Shown: positions 1 through 7,367 of the stretch, in pieces
Numbering within the stretch: the stretch's first letter is position 1
Layout: every line of letters begins with the position of its first letter
Origin: Robinsoniella peoriensis
Lineage (GTDB): Bacteria; Bacillota; Clostridia; Lachnospirales; Lachnospiraceae
Assembly: GCF_042680125.1 (NCBI RefSeq)
Contig: NZ_JBHTNY010000090.1
Strand: one strand, 5' to 3'
DNA: 8,105 bases
Position numbers and translations under genes: made by a program
Notes under the pieces: model-generated
Told to the model about the DNA's origin: nothing
Database searches by the model: none
Seen by the model: only the letters and a program-made list of their open reading frames with translations

Positions 1-130
1 AAATGCCAGTTCTGCGGTAAGCCTTCCAAATCAATGTCCTGGCTCGCCCCCTTCTCTTTCCGTACACTACCTATCATCTACAAAGCGTCCCCTTCCTCAG
101 CTAAACCCCAATTTAAGAAACTGTTCGCTG
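1..130 (-). repeat. Intergenic structured repeat, copy 0 (truncated by window start)
   Basis: Read on the minus strand, this begins 6 bases after the kinase stop codon with AGCGAAC (129 to 123). It continues through GCTGA, GCTTTGT and a 40-base core (60 to 21) that is identical to the core of copies 1 and 2. Bases 1-73 match the reverse complement of 7389-7462 with only about two substitutions. Similarity then weakens but can still be followed to about base 130 (shared GGGTTT-GCTGA and GACGCTTTGT blocks). The rest of the element, containing hairpins seen in copies 2 and 3, would lie before base 1. No transposase is present. It lies where a 3' UTR of the kinase operon would be. A classical hairpin-plus-U-tract terminator is not visible between the kinase stop and base 1. 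Confidence 0.85.
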
Positions 131-135
131 TAGTA

Positions 136-1431
136 CTAAAGTATGCGGGAGGCAAGTGTGAAATAAAAGACGCTGCCGCCGCCCGGATTATCTTCCACCC
201 ATATTTTACCCTGGTGGAGACGGATGATTTCACTGGCGATACAAAGTCCAAGACCAAAATGCTCCCGGTCTTTGCGTGCCGGATCAGCACGGAAAAACCG
301 CAGAAAAATCTTTTGCTTCAATTCATCCGGTATTCCGTAACCTTTATCGGCAACCCATAGTTTCAGTTTGTTATCGGTCTGACAAATGCCAAGCGTTATG
401 GAACTGCCCCCGGGAGAATAACTAATTGCGTTATTCAGAAGAATGGAAAGAACCTGTTCGATACGCTGCTTGTCGCAAATGCATTTGGGGACCGGTCCAT
501 CCGGCAGTGTGATATGCAGAGTCATCCGGCGGCTCCTTGCAACGGGGCTGTATTTCTCATAGACATCCAGTAACAGGGTATCCAGCTGTGTATCTTCAAA
601 ATGGACAGACCAGGATTGGTTATCGGCATTGGCCAGAGTCAGCATATCATCGATCAGACGCTTCATACGTCCGCCCTCACTCTCGATTGCTTCATAGAAG
701 ACTGCACGGTCTTCCTCATCGGCGGCTTTTAATGCAGTGACGCTGGCGAGCATAACCGAAAGGGGAGAACGAAGCTCATGAGAGGCAGAGGCTACAAAGT
801 GCACCTGTTGTTTTCTGTTTTCTTCGATTGGAGACAGCATCTGCCTGGTAAATCTCCGGGCAAAGAGATACAGCAGTAAAATCGCAGTTACGTCAATGCA
901 GAAAAATTTCAGGCGCAGCTGAAAGATCTGGGAGAACAGCTGGGAGCGGTCGAACAGGATAACAGCGCATAATACACCTGTGGAATTCGGCAGGGAAGCC
1001 ACCGAAACATAATATTTTTTGTTTTGTGAAGACATTCCGAAGTCCAGATATTTAACCATTCTTTTGGAGACAGGGGGATTTGCAATATCGAACTGGTAAT
1101 CCTTTTTTGCGGTCTGGTATGCAGTGTCTATGAGGTCTTTCTGCATGGAATCCTGCCTGCTTTGATTTTGAAAAAGCAGCCTGCCCTTTTCCAAAAGTAC
1201 AATTGTATAATACCGGTTATCAGCCAGGCGAAGAAGCTTCTCATGGTCAATGATATTCTGTCCGTCCAGATAAGTCAGGATCGCATTTTGATTTTTGTCA
1301 AAGACCGCAGATTCATTTTTCGTTAAGAGGCCTTCAAACACAAAAAGCCCGGCAAGGGACATAACAATCAGGATTGCACTGGTGGCAAGGGTATTAAAAA
1401 GAGTCATTTTTATATGAATTTTATGAAACAT
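136..1431 (-). CDS. Membrane sensor histidine kinase (HisKA/HATPase_c), partner of the upstream OmpR-type regulator
   Basis: A 431-residue sensor kinase that would autophosphorylate on histidine and pass phosphate to the regulator encoded just upstream. Visible parts are: a first membrane segment at about 11-35; an extracytoplasmic region at about 36-170 that I cannot assign to a family; a second membrane segment at about 174-192; a HisKA H-box SHELRSPL with the phosphoacceptor His218; an N-box with Asn333/Asn334; a G1 box DKGYGIP at 362-368; an F-box-like FLRFFRAD near 376; and a G2 box FGLGLC at about 392-397. All catalytic motifs are intact. No clear HAMP domain separates the second membrane segment from HisKA, only about 20 residues. 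The start ATG directly follows the regulator's TGA (TGAATG), with its GGAGG ribosome site inside the regulator's last codons, so the two are translationally coupled. The ligand is unknown. The overall layout resembles VanS/PhoR-like kinases of Firmicutes. Confidence 0.95.
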   Translation of the reverse strand: MFHKIHIKMTLFNTLATSAILIVMSLAGLFVFEGLLTKNESAVFDKNQNAILTYLDGQNIIDHEKLLRLADNRYYTIVLLEKGRLLFQNQSRQDSMQKDLIDTAYQTAKKDYQFDIANPPVSKRMVKYLDFGMSSQNKKYYVSVASLPNSTGVLCAVILFDRSQLFSQIFQLRLKFFCIDVTAILLLYLFARRFTRQMLSPIEENRKQQVHFVASASHELRSPLSVMLASVTALKAADEEDRAVFYEAIESEGGRMKRLIDDMLTLANADNQSWSVHFEDTQLDTLLLDVYEKYSPVARSRRMTLHITLPDGPVPKCICDKQRIEQVLSILLNNAISYSPGGSSITLGICQTDNKLKLWVADKGYGIPDELKQKIFLRFFRADPARKDREHFGLGLCIASEIIRLHQGKIWVEDNPGGGSVFYFTLASRIL

Positions 1432-2103
1432 TCAGACCTCCAGCCGATATCCGATCCCACGGATCGTTTTAATGGTAAGGCTGCTGTTTACCGTTCCCAG
1501 GCGTCTTCTTAAAAAATGAATGTAATTATCCAGATTGCCATCCTCGATTTCGGCATCCGGTCCCCATACCTTTACCAGCAGCAGCATTCGGGGGAGTACC
1601 CGGTTTGGGTTTCTTAGAAATACTTCCATCAGTTCTCCTTCTTTTTTAGACAGGGAACAGGAGAGACTGTCTCTGTATAATACTTTTTCCAACGTGTGGA
1701 AGGTCACATCCCCACAGGTTATATGCTGCATAATTTCTATTTTTCTTGGACGCCGGCTGATACAGCGGATTCTGGCCATGAGTTCTTCATAAGCAATGGG
1801 CTTAACCAAGTAATCATCCGCACCTGTGTCCAACCCCTGCACCCGGTCGTTAATTTCGCCAAGAGCAGTAACCAATATGACGGGGGTGGTACTGCCGGAT
1901 TCTCTTAATTTGGATAGAAGCATGGTTCCGCTCATGGACGGAAGCATTCGGTCCAGAAGAATCAGGTCATGGGCATTCTGGAAAGCCAGATAAAGCCCGT
2001 CTTCCCCGTTATGGCATATATCTACAGAAAAGCCTTCTTTCTTTAATTTGTAGGAAAGAGACTGGCACAGTTTGACATCATCATCAATAATTAAAATTCT
2101 CAT
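1432..2103 (-). CDS. OmpR/PhoB-family response regulator
   Basis: A 223-residue two-domain DNA-binding response regulator, first gene of the minus-strand operon. The receiver domain at about 1-115 has the acidic cluster Asp7-Asp8-Asp9, the phosphoacceptor Asp51 in LLDRMLP, Thr79 and the conserved Lys101 before Pro102. The C-terminal winged helix at about 125-222 has the usual ending (TIRGIGYRLEV) and a recognition-helix region with DNYIHFLRRRL. The length is normal for the OmpR class. The ATG at 2103 is preceded by AAAGGAG with 9 bases of spacing, a near-ideal site. Members of this family bind as tandem dimers to direct repeats spaced about 11 bp apart. Exactly such repeats lie in the divergent promoter region at 2235-2278, so the lipoprotein gene and this operon are its likely targets (inference). 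The specific regulon is unknown. Confidence 0.96.
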   Translation of the reverse strand: MRILIIDDDVKLCQSLSYKLKKEGFSVDICHNGEDGLYLAFQNAHDLILLDRMLPSMSGTMLLSKLRESGSTTPVILVTALGEINDRVQGLDTGADDYLVKPIAYEELMARIRCISRRPRKIEIMQHITCGDVTFHTLEKVLYRDSLSCSLSKKEGELMEVFLRNPNRVLPRMLLLVKVWGPDAEIEDGNLDNYIHFLRRRLGTVNSSLTIKTIRGIGYRLEV

Positions 2104-2112
2104 ATTTTAAAG

Positions 2113-2119
2113 CTCCTTT
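2113..2119 (-). promoter_or_regulatory. Ribosome binding site of the response regulator
   Basis: The minus strand reads AAAGGAG, 9 bases before the ATG at 2103. It fixes the start of the response regulator. Confidence 0.8.
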
Positions 2120-2195
2120 GTATAGAATCCAATCCGGTTCATTAGGTATTAACAACTGCAAAAGCTAAAATGCAGAAATCCAGAATCTTTTGAAT

Positions 2196-2204
2196 ATTAT
2201 AGCA
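2196..2204 (-). promoter_or_regulatory. Extended -10 promoter for the two-component operon
   Basis: The minus strand reads TGCTATAAT, a perfect TATAAT with the extended TGn motif. No good -35 hexamer lies 16-18 bases upstream, which fits an extended -10 or an activator-dependent promoter. Transcription would begin near 2189, leaving a leader of about 85 bases. The 11-bp direct repeats start about 46 bases upstream of that point, suitable for autoregulation by the OmpR-type regulator. This is inferred from sequence only. Confidence 0.6.
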
Positions 2205-2234
2205 TATCAATAACTCCTTTTGGTTGTTTCGGGA

Positions 2235-2278
2235 AAATTAGAGATAAATTAGAGATAAGATAAAGGTTTCTTAGAGGC
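2235..2278. promoter_or_regulatory. Tandem 11-bp direct repeats, probable OmpR-type operator
   Basis: AAATTAGAGAT occurs twice back to back (2235-2245 and 2246-2256). The next 11-bp register (2257-2267) is degenerate, and the fourth (2268-2278) again has TTAGAG at the same offset. All four registers are in phase at one helical turn, the spacing used by PhoB/OmpR-family dimers on direct repeats. The array sits between the divergent promoters. Its right end overlaps the -35 position of the lipoprotein promoter, where a good -35 hexamer is absent. Binding by the neighbouring response regulator is inference. Confidence 0.65.
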
Positions 2279-2303
2279 AGCAAAAAAAGGTCTGTGTTAT
2301 AAT
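2275..2303 (+). promoter_or_regulatory. Promoter of the lipoprotein gene (weak -35, consensus -10)
   Basis: A perfect TATAAT lies at 2298-2303. The -35 position 17 bases upstream (2275-2280, AGGCAG) does not match TTGACA, which suggests activator dependence. The last direct repeat overlaps it. Transcription would begin near 2310, leaving a leader of about 100 bases before the preferred ATG at 2413. Confidence 0.6.
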
Positions 2304-2315
2304 AAGATCACAGAC
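2290..2315. promoter_or_regulatory. 26-bp dyad (7-12-7) straddling the -10 box
   Basis: GTCTGTG at 2290-2296 and its exact reverse complement CACAGAC at 2309-2315 flank 12 bases that contain the TATAAT box. The site covers -10 to the predicted transcription start, a typical position for a repressor operator. It is distinct from the direct repeats upstream, so a second regulator may act here. It could also be chance, as no second copy was found in the window. Confidence 0.45.
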
Positions 2316-2350
2316 AGGAAATGTATAAGAATGCCCGGGCTAATTTCCTG
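2315..2350 (+). promoter_or_regulatory. Leader hairpin before the lipoprotein gene
   Basis: CAGGAAAT (2315-2322) pairs perfectly with ATTTCCTG (2343-2350). The 20-base loop holds the self-complementary octamer GCCCGGGC (2333-2340). The hairpin ends directly before AGAGGTGGGG (2351-2360), the ribosome site of the alternative upstream start. It has no U-tract and so is not a terminator. It may stabilise the mRNA or affect translation. Confidence 0.45.
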
Positions 2351-2412
2351 AGAGGTGGGGCGTGCAAATGGTGGGAAAGAATAATCAGGTACGCTCCAGG
2401 AAAGGATTTGCA

Positions 2413-4782
2413 ATGAACAGACAAAAAAGAATAGTTTTATCGGTTTTATTAATGATGGTAATGATTATTCTGGGCGGGTGTAAACAACATGAAACTGCAC
2501 CGGAAGACAAAAAAGGAGAACAGGAGAATGCAAGTCTGGAGACAACAGGCAATCAATCGCTTGGAAGATTTATAGAACAGGATTTGAATTTACCCCAGGG
2601 AGATCTTTCCACACTAGTCAAAACGCTTTCTGACAAAACCCTTAGGGCGTTTACCGAAAAAGGGGTTTATGAATCCCGGGATAGCGGTGACACATGGGTT
2701 GCCTGGGAGAAGCAGCCTAAAGAGCTGACGGATGATATGCAGGATAAGGGGGATACGGAAACGGCTTCCGGCAAATCTTCCACGTCATTTGTTCTAGAGA
2801 GCGGAGGCGTTCTACCTATAGCAATTGGATATGATGGCAGTTTATTTTACAAAACAAAAAAGGGTGAGGATAGAATATACAAATATATAGATAAAGATGG
2901 TAATGGAAAGGAAATCAATATATCCTTATCCGGAGACTTGAATGAAATTGCAGCAGCCGAATTCACCGAAGAGGGGGAATTAATATGCTGTGATATGGAA
3001 GGGAATATTTTTCAGATCAATTGCAGCACAGGAGAAATAGTGCATACTTATAATATGGCATCCAATGGAGAAAATTTCACATCTCCGGATCTGATTCCCA
3101 TAGGCGGTAAGCTTTTTGTGGCTTACAGCAAGTTTAATGACAGTTGGGAGGCGGCAGATATAGAGGTGGATACATATGACCTGACATCCCATAAGGCAGA
3201 GGAAAAAAACCAGGTACTCAATGAATTTTTTTCCAGTAAGGAAAAGGTGGCTAATCAGACGAACATGCCCAAATTTATGACAGATCCTGTAAATAAAAAT
3301 ATCTATATAGCAGATATTACCGGTGTCTATAAATATACCCTGGACAGTTCCGTTGTAGAAAAGATTTTCAACGGAGCATTGGGGAAAATGTACAACCCTG
3401 CTGCTTATCTTGTGGGGGGAACGGTTATAAATGAGGACTCGTTTATATTAAATTACTATGTTGCAGACAGTATGTCACTGGTACGATACCAATATGATCC
3501 GAATGTGACAGCTGTGCCTGAGAAGGAGCTTACGATCTATTCGCTGTATGACAATTCCCTTGTCCGGCAGGCAGTTACTGTATTTCAGAAAAATAATCCG
3601 GATGTATTTGTGAATTTCGATATAGGTCTTACCGGCGAGAATGCCATAACTGTAAGCGATGCCATAAAAACCCTGAATACCAATATCATGTCCGGACAGG
3701 GTCCCGATATTCTGCTTTTAAATGGAATGCCCACGGAATCCTATATGGAAAAAGGCTTATTAGCGGATATCAGTGATGTGATAGCAGAAGTTTCAGATAC
3801 AGATGGTATTTTTGAAAACATTGCCTCATCTTACAAAAAAGAAGATAAAATTTTAGCAGTACCAATGCGGTTTTCAGTTCCGGTGGTCATGGGTAAAACA
3901 GAACTGGTATCCCGGTATCAGGATTTAAATTCTATGGCGGAACTGGCAGAACAGCTGAGAAATGAAAATCCCGGGGCGCAGAGCATTTTGGGAAGTATGC
4001 CGGCAGATGTATTAATCCGACTATTCATGGCAAACTCAGCGCCATTCTGGATCTCAGAGGATGGAACTTTAGATGAAAATAGTCTGACAGCATTTTTTAG
4101 TTCTCTGAGTAAAATCCAGGATGCACAACTGGGAACAACAGGGAACGCAGATGATGGAGAATTTCAGGGGGAAACCCTGTCAGACACTCAGATGCTGGAA
4201 ATGGTAAGTTTTATGACAACCAGTACTTATCTGTTGGGTATGATGGGGTATGAGGATACTAAAATTAATGTTTCTAATGCAGCCAATGCAGAAGATCTAT
4301 GCTGGATATTGTCCATGAGGAGCAGATTGGGTGATGCAGAATATAAAACGGCACCCGGTGAGGTATATATCCCTATTGATCCAATGGGAATCAGTTCCAG
4401 AAGTGAAAATACAGATCTGGCAAAACGCTTTATGACAATGATGCTTCAGTCGGATATGCAATCGATCTCGGTCTTAGGTTATCCTCTAAATCAAAAGGTA
4501 TTTGATAAAAATATGGAAAAGCCGGCGGAATTCAAAGACAGTTATGAGCTGGTAGACGATACTGGAAGAGGTGAGTTTCATCTGGATCGGATCTGGCCTT
4601 CAACTAGTGATGTTGATGATTTTAAGCAGAAAATCGAAAGTTTAAAAACTCCGGCTCTATTGGACGATATGATTAATAAGACGGTGATGGAAGAAGGAAA
4701 GAAGTGTCTGATCACAGGGGAGTCGGTAGAAGACGCGGTAAAAAATGTCATGAAGAAGATCAGTATCTATCTGGCTGAGTGA
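2413..4782 (+). CDS. Lipoprotein: propeller-like N-terminal region fused to an ABC-type extracellular solute-binding domain
   Basis: A predicted 789-residue surface lipoprotein. Residues 1-22 form a basic, hydrophobic signal peptide ending in the lipobox LGGC (Cys23 lipidated), followed by a charged linker. Residues of about 60-365 are rich in short beta-strand repeats. They carry a clear Asp-box (SRDSGDTW, 88-95) and segments such as GNIFQINCSTGEIVHTY, so a BNR/WD-like propeller is likely. From about 372 (ELTIYSLYD) to the end it resembles family 1 extracellular solute-binding proteins, with GPDILLLNG at 430-438. That makes it about twice the usual binding-protein size. No permease or ATPase gene is present nearby. 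ATG 2413 is chosen because AGGAAAGGA lies 6 bases upstream and gives a normal signal peptide. The frame is also open from GTG 2362 and ATG 2368, which have a weaker claim and would add 15-17 residues. The substrate is unknown; sugars are common for the family. Confidence 0.9.
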   Translation: MNRQKRIVLSVLLMMVMIILGGCKQHETAPEDKKGEQENASLETTGNQSLGRFIEQDLNLPQGDLSTLVKTLSDKTLRAFTEKGVYESRDSGDTWVAWEKQPKELTDDMQDKGDTETASGKSSTSFVLESGGVLPIAIGYDGSLFYKTKKGEDRIYKYIDKDGNGKEINISLSGDLNEIAAAEFTEEGELICCDMEGNIFQINCSTGEIVHTYNMASNGENFTSPDLIPIGGKLFVAYSKFNDSWEAADIEVDTYDLTSHKAEEKNQVLNEFFSSKEKVANQTNMPKFMTDPVNKNIYIADITGVYKYTLDSSVVEKIFNGALGKMYNPAAYLVGGTVINEDSFILNYYVADSMSLVRYQYDPNVTAVPEKELTIYSLYDNSLVRQAVTVFQKNNPDVFVNFDIGLTGENAITVSDAIKTLNTNIMSGQGPDILLLNGMPTESYMEKGLLADISDVIAEVSDTDGIFENIASSYKKEDKILAVPMRFSVPVVMGKTELVSRYQDLNSMAELAEQLRNENPGAQSILGSMPADVLIRLFMANSAPFWISEDGTLDENSLTAFFSSLSKIQDAQLGTTGNADDGEFQGETLSDTQMLEMVSFMTTSTYLLGMMGYEDTKINVSNAANAEDLCWILSMRSRLGDAEYKTAPGEVYIPIDPMGISSRSENTDLAKRFMTMMLQSDMQSISVLGYPLNQKVFDKNMEKPAEFKDSYELVDDTGRGEFHLDRIWPSTSDVDDFKQKIESLKTPALLDDMINKTVMEEGKKCLITGESVEDAVKNVMKKISIYLAE

Positions 4783-4818
4783 CGGGGACAGAGTGTTTGA
4801 AAATATAGATAAAATGCA

Positions 4819-4857
4819 GGGAAGAAATCAAATATTTTGGTTTCTTCCCTCCTTTTT
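4819..4857 (+). terminator. Rho-independent terminator after the lipoprotein gene
   Basis: GGGAAGAAA (4819-4827) pairs with TTTCTTCCC (4841-4849), and a T-rich tail TCCTTTTT follows (4850-4857). It lies 36 bases after the lipoprotein stop and separates that transcript from the AraC-family gene. Confidence 0.88.
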
Positions 4858-4877
4858 ATGCAAAATAAGATGTTTTT

Positions 4878-4953
4878 AACAGAATACAATGATTTTAATA
4901 GACCAAAAAATTGAATAAACAATAGGATTTTGCTATAATTTTACTATTCTGTT
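4878..4953. promoter_or_regulatory. 9-bp inverted repeat bracketing the AraC-family promoter
   Basis: AACAGAATA at 4878-4886 and its exact reverse complement TATTCTGTT at 4945-4953 flank the promoter. One half lies upstream of the -35 box and the other at the predicted transcription start. Paired half-sites could serve autoregulation by DNA looping. However, a 9-bp match by chance in a 220-base spacer is not very unlikely. Confidence 0.3.
4911..4939 (+). promoter_or_regulatory. Sigma-A-type promoter of the AraC-family gene
   Basis: TTGAAT (4911-4916) and TATAAT (4934-4939) are separated by 17 bases, and a TG at 4931-4932 makes an extended -10. This is the best promoter in the window. It follows the terminator, so the regulator is transcribed separately from the lipoprotein. 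The start would be near 4946. Confidence 0.75.
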
Positions 4954-4999
4954 GAGATATTATGTAACCTGAGGGAAAGTATATGGGAGGGCGCAAAAC

Positions 5000-7297
5000 G
5001 TGGAGAAGATGGGGTTCTGTAAGAGGCTGAAAAGAAGCGGAAGGTTAAAATACAAAATGCGGATTTTGCTGGCATTTTTTGCCGTGGCTGTGCTGGCCAT
5101 CGGGTTTACAGATGTTGCAGTATTTCGCGGGCTGTCTGCAAATATCAGGGAAGATACGGATAAGGAAACCAGGGAAATGCTGCGTAATCTGAATAACTCT
5201 TATGAGAATCAGGTCATGCAGTATCAGGATCAGGCACAACTCCTGTATCGGAATCTGAATGTGAAGGCTTTCCTGGTATCCGGAGGGCGGGAAGATTCCC
5301 ATATCGATACGATCTATGAATCCATGAAAGCTATGGCTGGAAATATGACCGGCATCTCTTCCGTTATCTTATTCTATAAAGAGGATATTCTGGCAAGCTA
5401 CGATACGGGAATGGTAACCGTGGCTGCAAAAGAAGAGATAGTGAAAGCAGCCTCAGATACGGTGTCGGATAAAGATATCTTCTACGTGTGGCCCAATGAC
5501 CGCAAATATCAAAAACATATGGTTATTCTGTGGAGTGACCGGGATTATCCAAATGCGCCCAGTAACTATGGCGTGGCGCTGGCGATTAATATGGATGCTG
5601 TGCAGGAAAAAGTCATACCATGGAACCAAAAGGCAGTAAATCCCATCTACATATTCCATAAGAGCGGAGAACTGGTTGCTGCCCAGAGAAATGAATACAA
5701 GGAAGAAGCCCAGAAAATGTTTCAGGAAATTTGTACAAAGGAAATTGACAAAGGCTCCTTTAATGAGTCCGTAGACGGGAAAAAACGGGCAATTTCTTAT
5801 GTAAGGGAAGGGGATGGAAGGTTTTTATCCCTGCGGATACAGGATATGTCGGGAAGCCAGATACAGATAAACAGGGCGCTTCAGACTATATTATTTGCCA
5901 CTGTTTTGGGGATGCTGGTTATTGCAGGGGCAGTGTGGGTGCTGTCTGGCTGGGTATACCGTCCTGTGGGCGCTATTTTCCGCAATATACTGCAACTGGC
6001 ACAGAGCGGGGAAGAAACGGTAAAAGGAAAAGATGAATTGATTCTGGCAACAGATGCGCTGGAAGATGTAAACCAGAATATGAACCTGCTGAAGAGCCAG
6101 ATCCGTAATAATGCAGCCGTGCGTTTTTTGCGGTATGGCAGGAGTGGGGATGTGGTTGATCAGAAAATGTTTGAGTTTGGAGACTGTGAACCGGATAATT
6201 TTACGGTAATTGTACTGCGGTATTTTCTGGAGGACTGGTCTAAAAATGAAGCACTGTTTGCATATGTAAAGGAAATTCGCTGGGTGCAGAGAGAAAATAG
6301 AAAAGGCGGTATGCACTGTTACCGTGCTTCTCAGGGAGAGATTATATTTTTAGATTATAGTATGAGAGAAGAGGGAGGCCCCCATGCGGTGTGCTATGAC
6401 AGCCATGGGATGACGGAGGAAAGGTCAGACAGTATCCCCCTTGAAGAAGAGGCGGGAAAACTTCTGGAGGAATTAAAAACCCTATATGGAATGAAAGGCT
6501 GTATGGGAATTGCCCATTGCAGCAGGCCGGACAGGCTTCCCAAAGCATACCACCGTGCAGAACTGCTGACGGAGTATTATATACTGGCAAAAGATATGCA
6601 GGTGACGGACGAATCTGTATTGAAGGCAAAACGGCAGGGAACGGTACAGGAACCCGAACGGGACCACATTTTAAGGTTTGTTAAGAATGATACAGAGGAA
6701 GACCTGAATGCATGTATGCAAAGGCTTCTTAAGAATCTTACCTCCTACCATATCCTGGAGGCACAGAAGTATCTGAAAGAGCTCATAGCGGATGTGATTC
6801 GGCTTTCAGAAAGCATTTCCGGGGAAAAGAGTGAACAGTATGAGATGTATCTGGAGGATTTTCTCACCAATCAGATTTTTATCGGGCAGGCGGACATAGA
6901 GGAGTGGCTCTGCCAGCTGTTCTTACAAGTCAGGGCCCAGCTAAAAAGCAGCCGGCAGCCTAATGCGGTATATATTATGGGAGAAGTAGAGGTCTATGTG
7001 GGGGAGAATTACCGTGACTGCGGGTTATCAGTAGAGGCAGTTGCTGAGCACTATGGACTGAGCGTTTCTTATTTCAGTAAGCTTTTTAACCAGCATACAG
7101 GAAAAACATTCCCTGATTATATCAGTCAGCTGCGGCTTAAAAAAGCACGGGAAATGCTTTTGGAAAAGCAAAACATGACAATACAGGAAATTGCAAAGGA
7201 AGTTGGTTTTAACAGTTCCTCTTATTTTTCGGCAGCATTTCGAAAATTTTACGGAGTATCTCCGTCCCAGATACGGAGGGTTAAGACTAAGGATTAA
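5000..7297 (+). CDS. Membrane-anchored AraC-family transcriptional regulator (YesN-like, Cache-type sensor)
   Basis: A 765-residue one-component regulator. It has a basic N-terminus, then a membrane segment at about 21-44, an extracytoplasmic sensor region at about 45-293 in the position and size of a Cache domain, and a second membrane segment at about 295-317. A linker with HAMP-like helices follows (about 318-375), then a middle region at about 375-640 that may hold a degenerate GGDEF-like fold. The C-terminus is a complete AraC DNA-binding domain with a first helix-turn-helix from about 676 (LSVEAVAEHYGLS) and a second from about 727 (TIQEIAKEVGF...FRKFYGVSP). The start is GTG 5000, 9 bases after GGGAGG (4985-4990); the next ATG at 5009 is too far from that site. 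Relatives usually sit beside ABC sugar-transport genes with a solute-binding protein and two permeases. Here only the binding lipoprotein precedes it, behind a terminator. The signal and targets are unknown. Confidence 0.93.
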   Translation: MEKMGFCKRLKRSGRLKYKMRILLAFFAVAVLAIGFTDVAVFRGLSANIREDTDKETREMLRNLNNSYENQVMQYQDQAQLLYRNLNVKAFLVSGGREDSHIDTIYESMKAMAGNMTGISSVILFYKEDILASYDTGMVTVAAKEEIVKAASDTVSDKDIFYVWPNDRKYQKHMVILWSDRDYPNAPSNYGVALAINMDAVQEKVIPWNQKAVNPIYIFHKSGELVAAQRNEYKEEAQKMFQEICTKEIDKGSFNESVDGKKRAISYVREGDGRFLSLRIQDMSGSQIQINRALQTILFATVLGMLVIAGAVWVLSGWVYRPVGAIFRNILQLAQSGEETVKGKDELILATDALEDVNQNMNLLKSQIRNNAAVRFLRYGRSGDVVDQKMFEFGDCEPDNFTVIVLRYFLEDWSKNEALFAYVKEIRWVQRENRKGGMHCYRASQGEIIFLDYSMREEGGPHAVCYDSHGMTEERSDSIPLEEEAGKLLEELKTLYGMKGCMGIAHCSRPDRLPKAYHRAELLTEYYILAKDMQVTDESVLKAKRQGTVQEPERDHILRFVKNDTEEDLNACMQRLLKNLTSYHILEAQKYLKELIADVIRLSESISGEKSEQYEMYLEDFLTNQIFIGQADIEEWLCQLFLQVRAQLKSSRQPNAVYIMGEVEVYVGENYRDCGLSVEAVAEHYGLSVSYFSKLFNQHTGKTFPDYISQLRLKKAREMLLEKQNMTIQEIAKEVGFNSSSYFSAAFRKFYGVSPSQIRRVKTKD

Positions 7298-7314
7298 GAT
7301 AAGAACAGAACTAG

Positions 7315-7367
7315 AGCGAACGTTTTATAATGTACTACTATTAAGTGCATTATATTTGGGTTTCGCT
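7315..7367 (+). other. Hairpin at the start of repeat copy 1, downstream of the AraC-family gene
   Basis: AGCGAA (7315-7320) pairs with TTCGCT (7362-7367), and TATAATG (7326-7332) pairs with CATTATA (7348-7354) inside. No U-tract follows, so it is not a canonical terminator, though it could mark the mRNA 3' end. Copy 0 has only a weak, shortened counterpart lacking the inner stem. Confidence 0.55.

Noticed and set aside
1..130. Integron attC-like site after a gene
   Set aside because: Position after stop codons and hairpin structure recalled attC, but orientation alternates, no integrase is seen and the attC core sites are absent.
34..360. 108-codon plus-strand frame over the kinase 3' end
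   Set aside because: It begins inside repeat copy 0 and runs antisense to the conserved ATPase domain; no support.
5891..6316. 141-codon minus-strand frame
   Set aside because: It is antisense to the membrane segment and middle region of the AraC-family gene, with no ribosome site or domain; a shadow frame.
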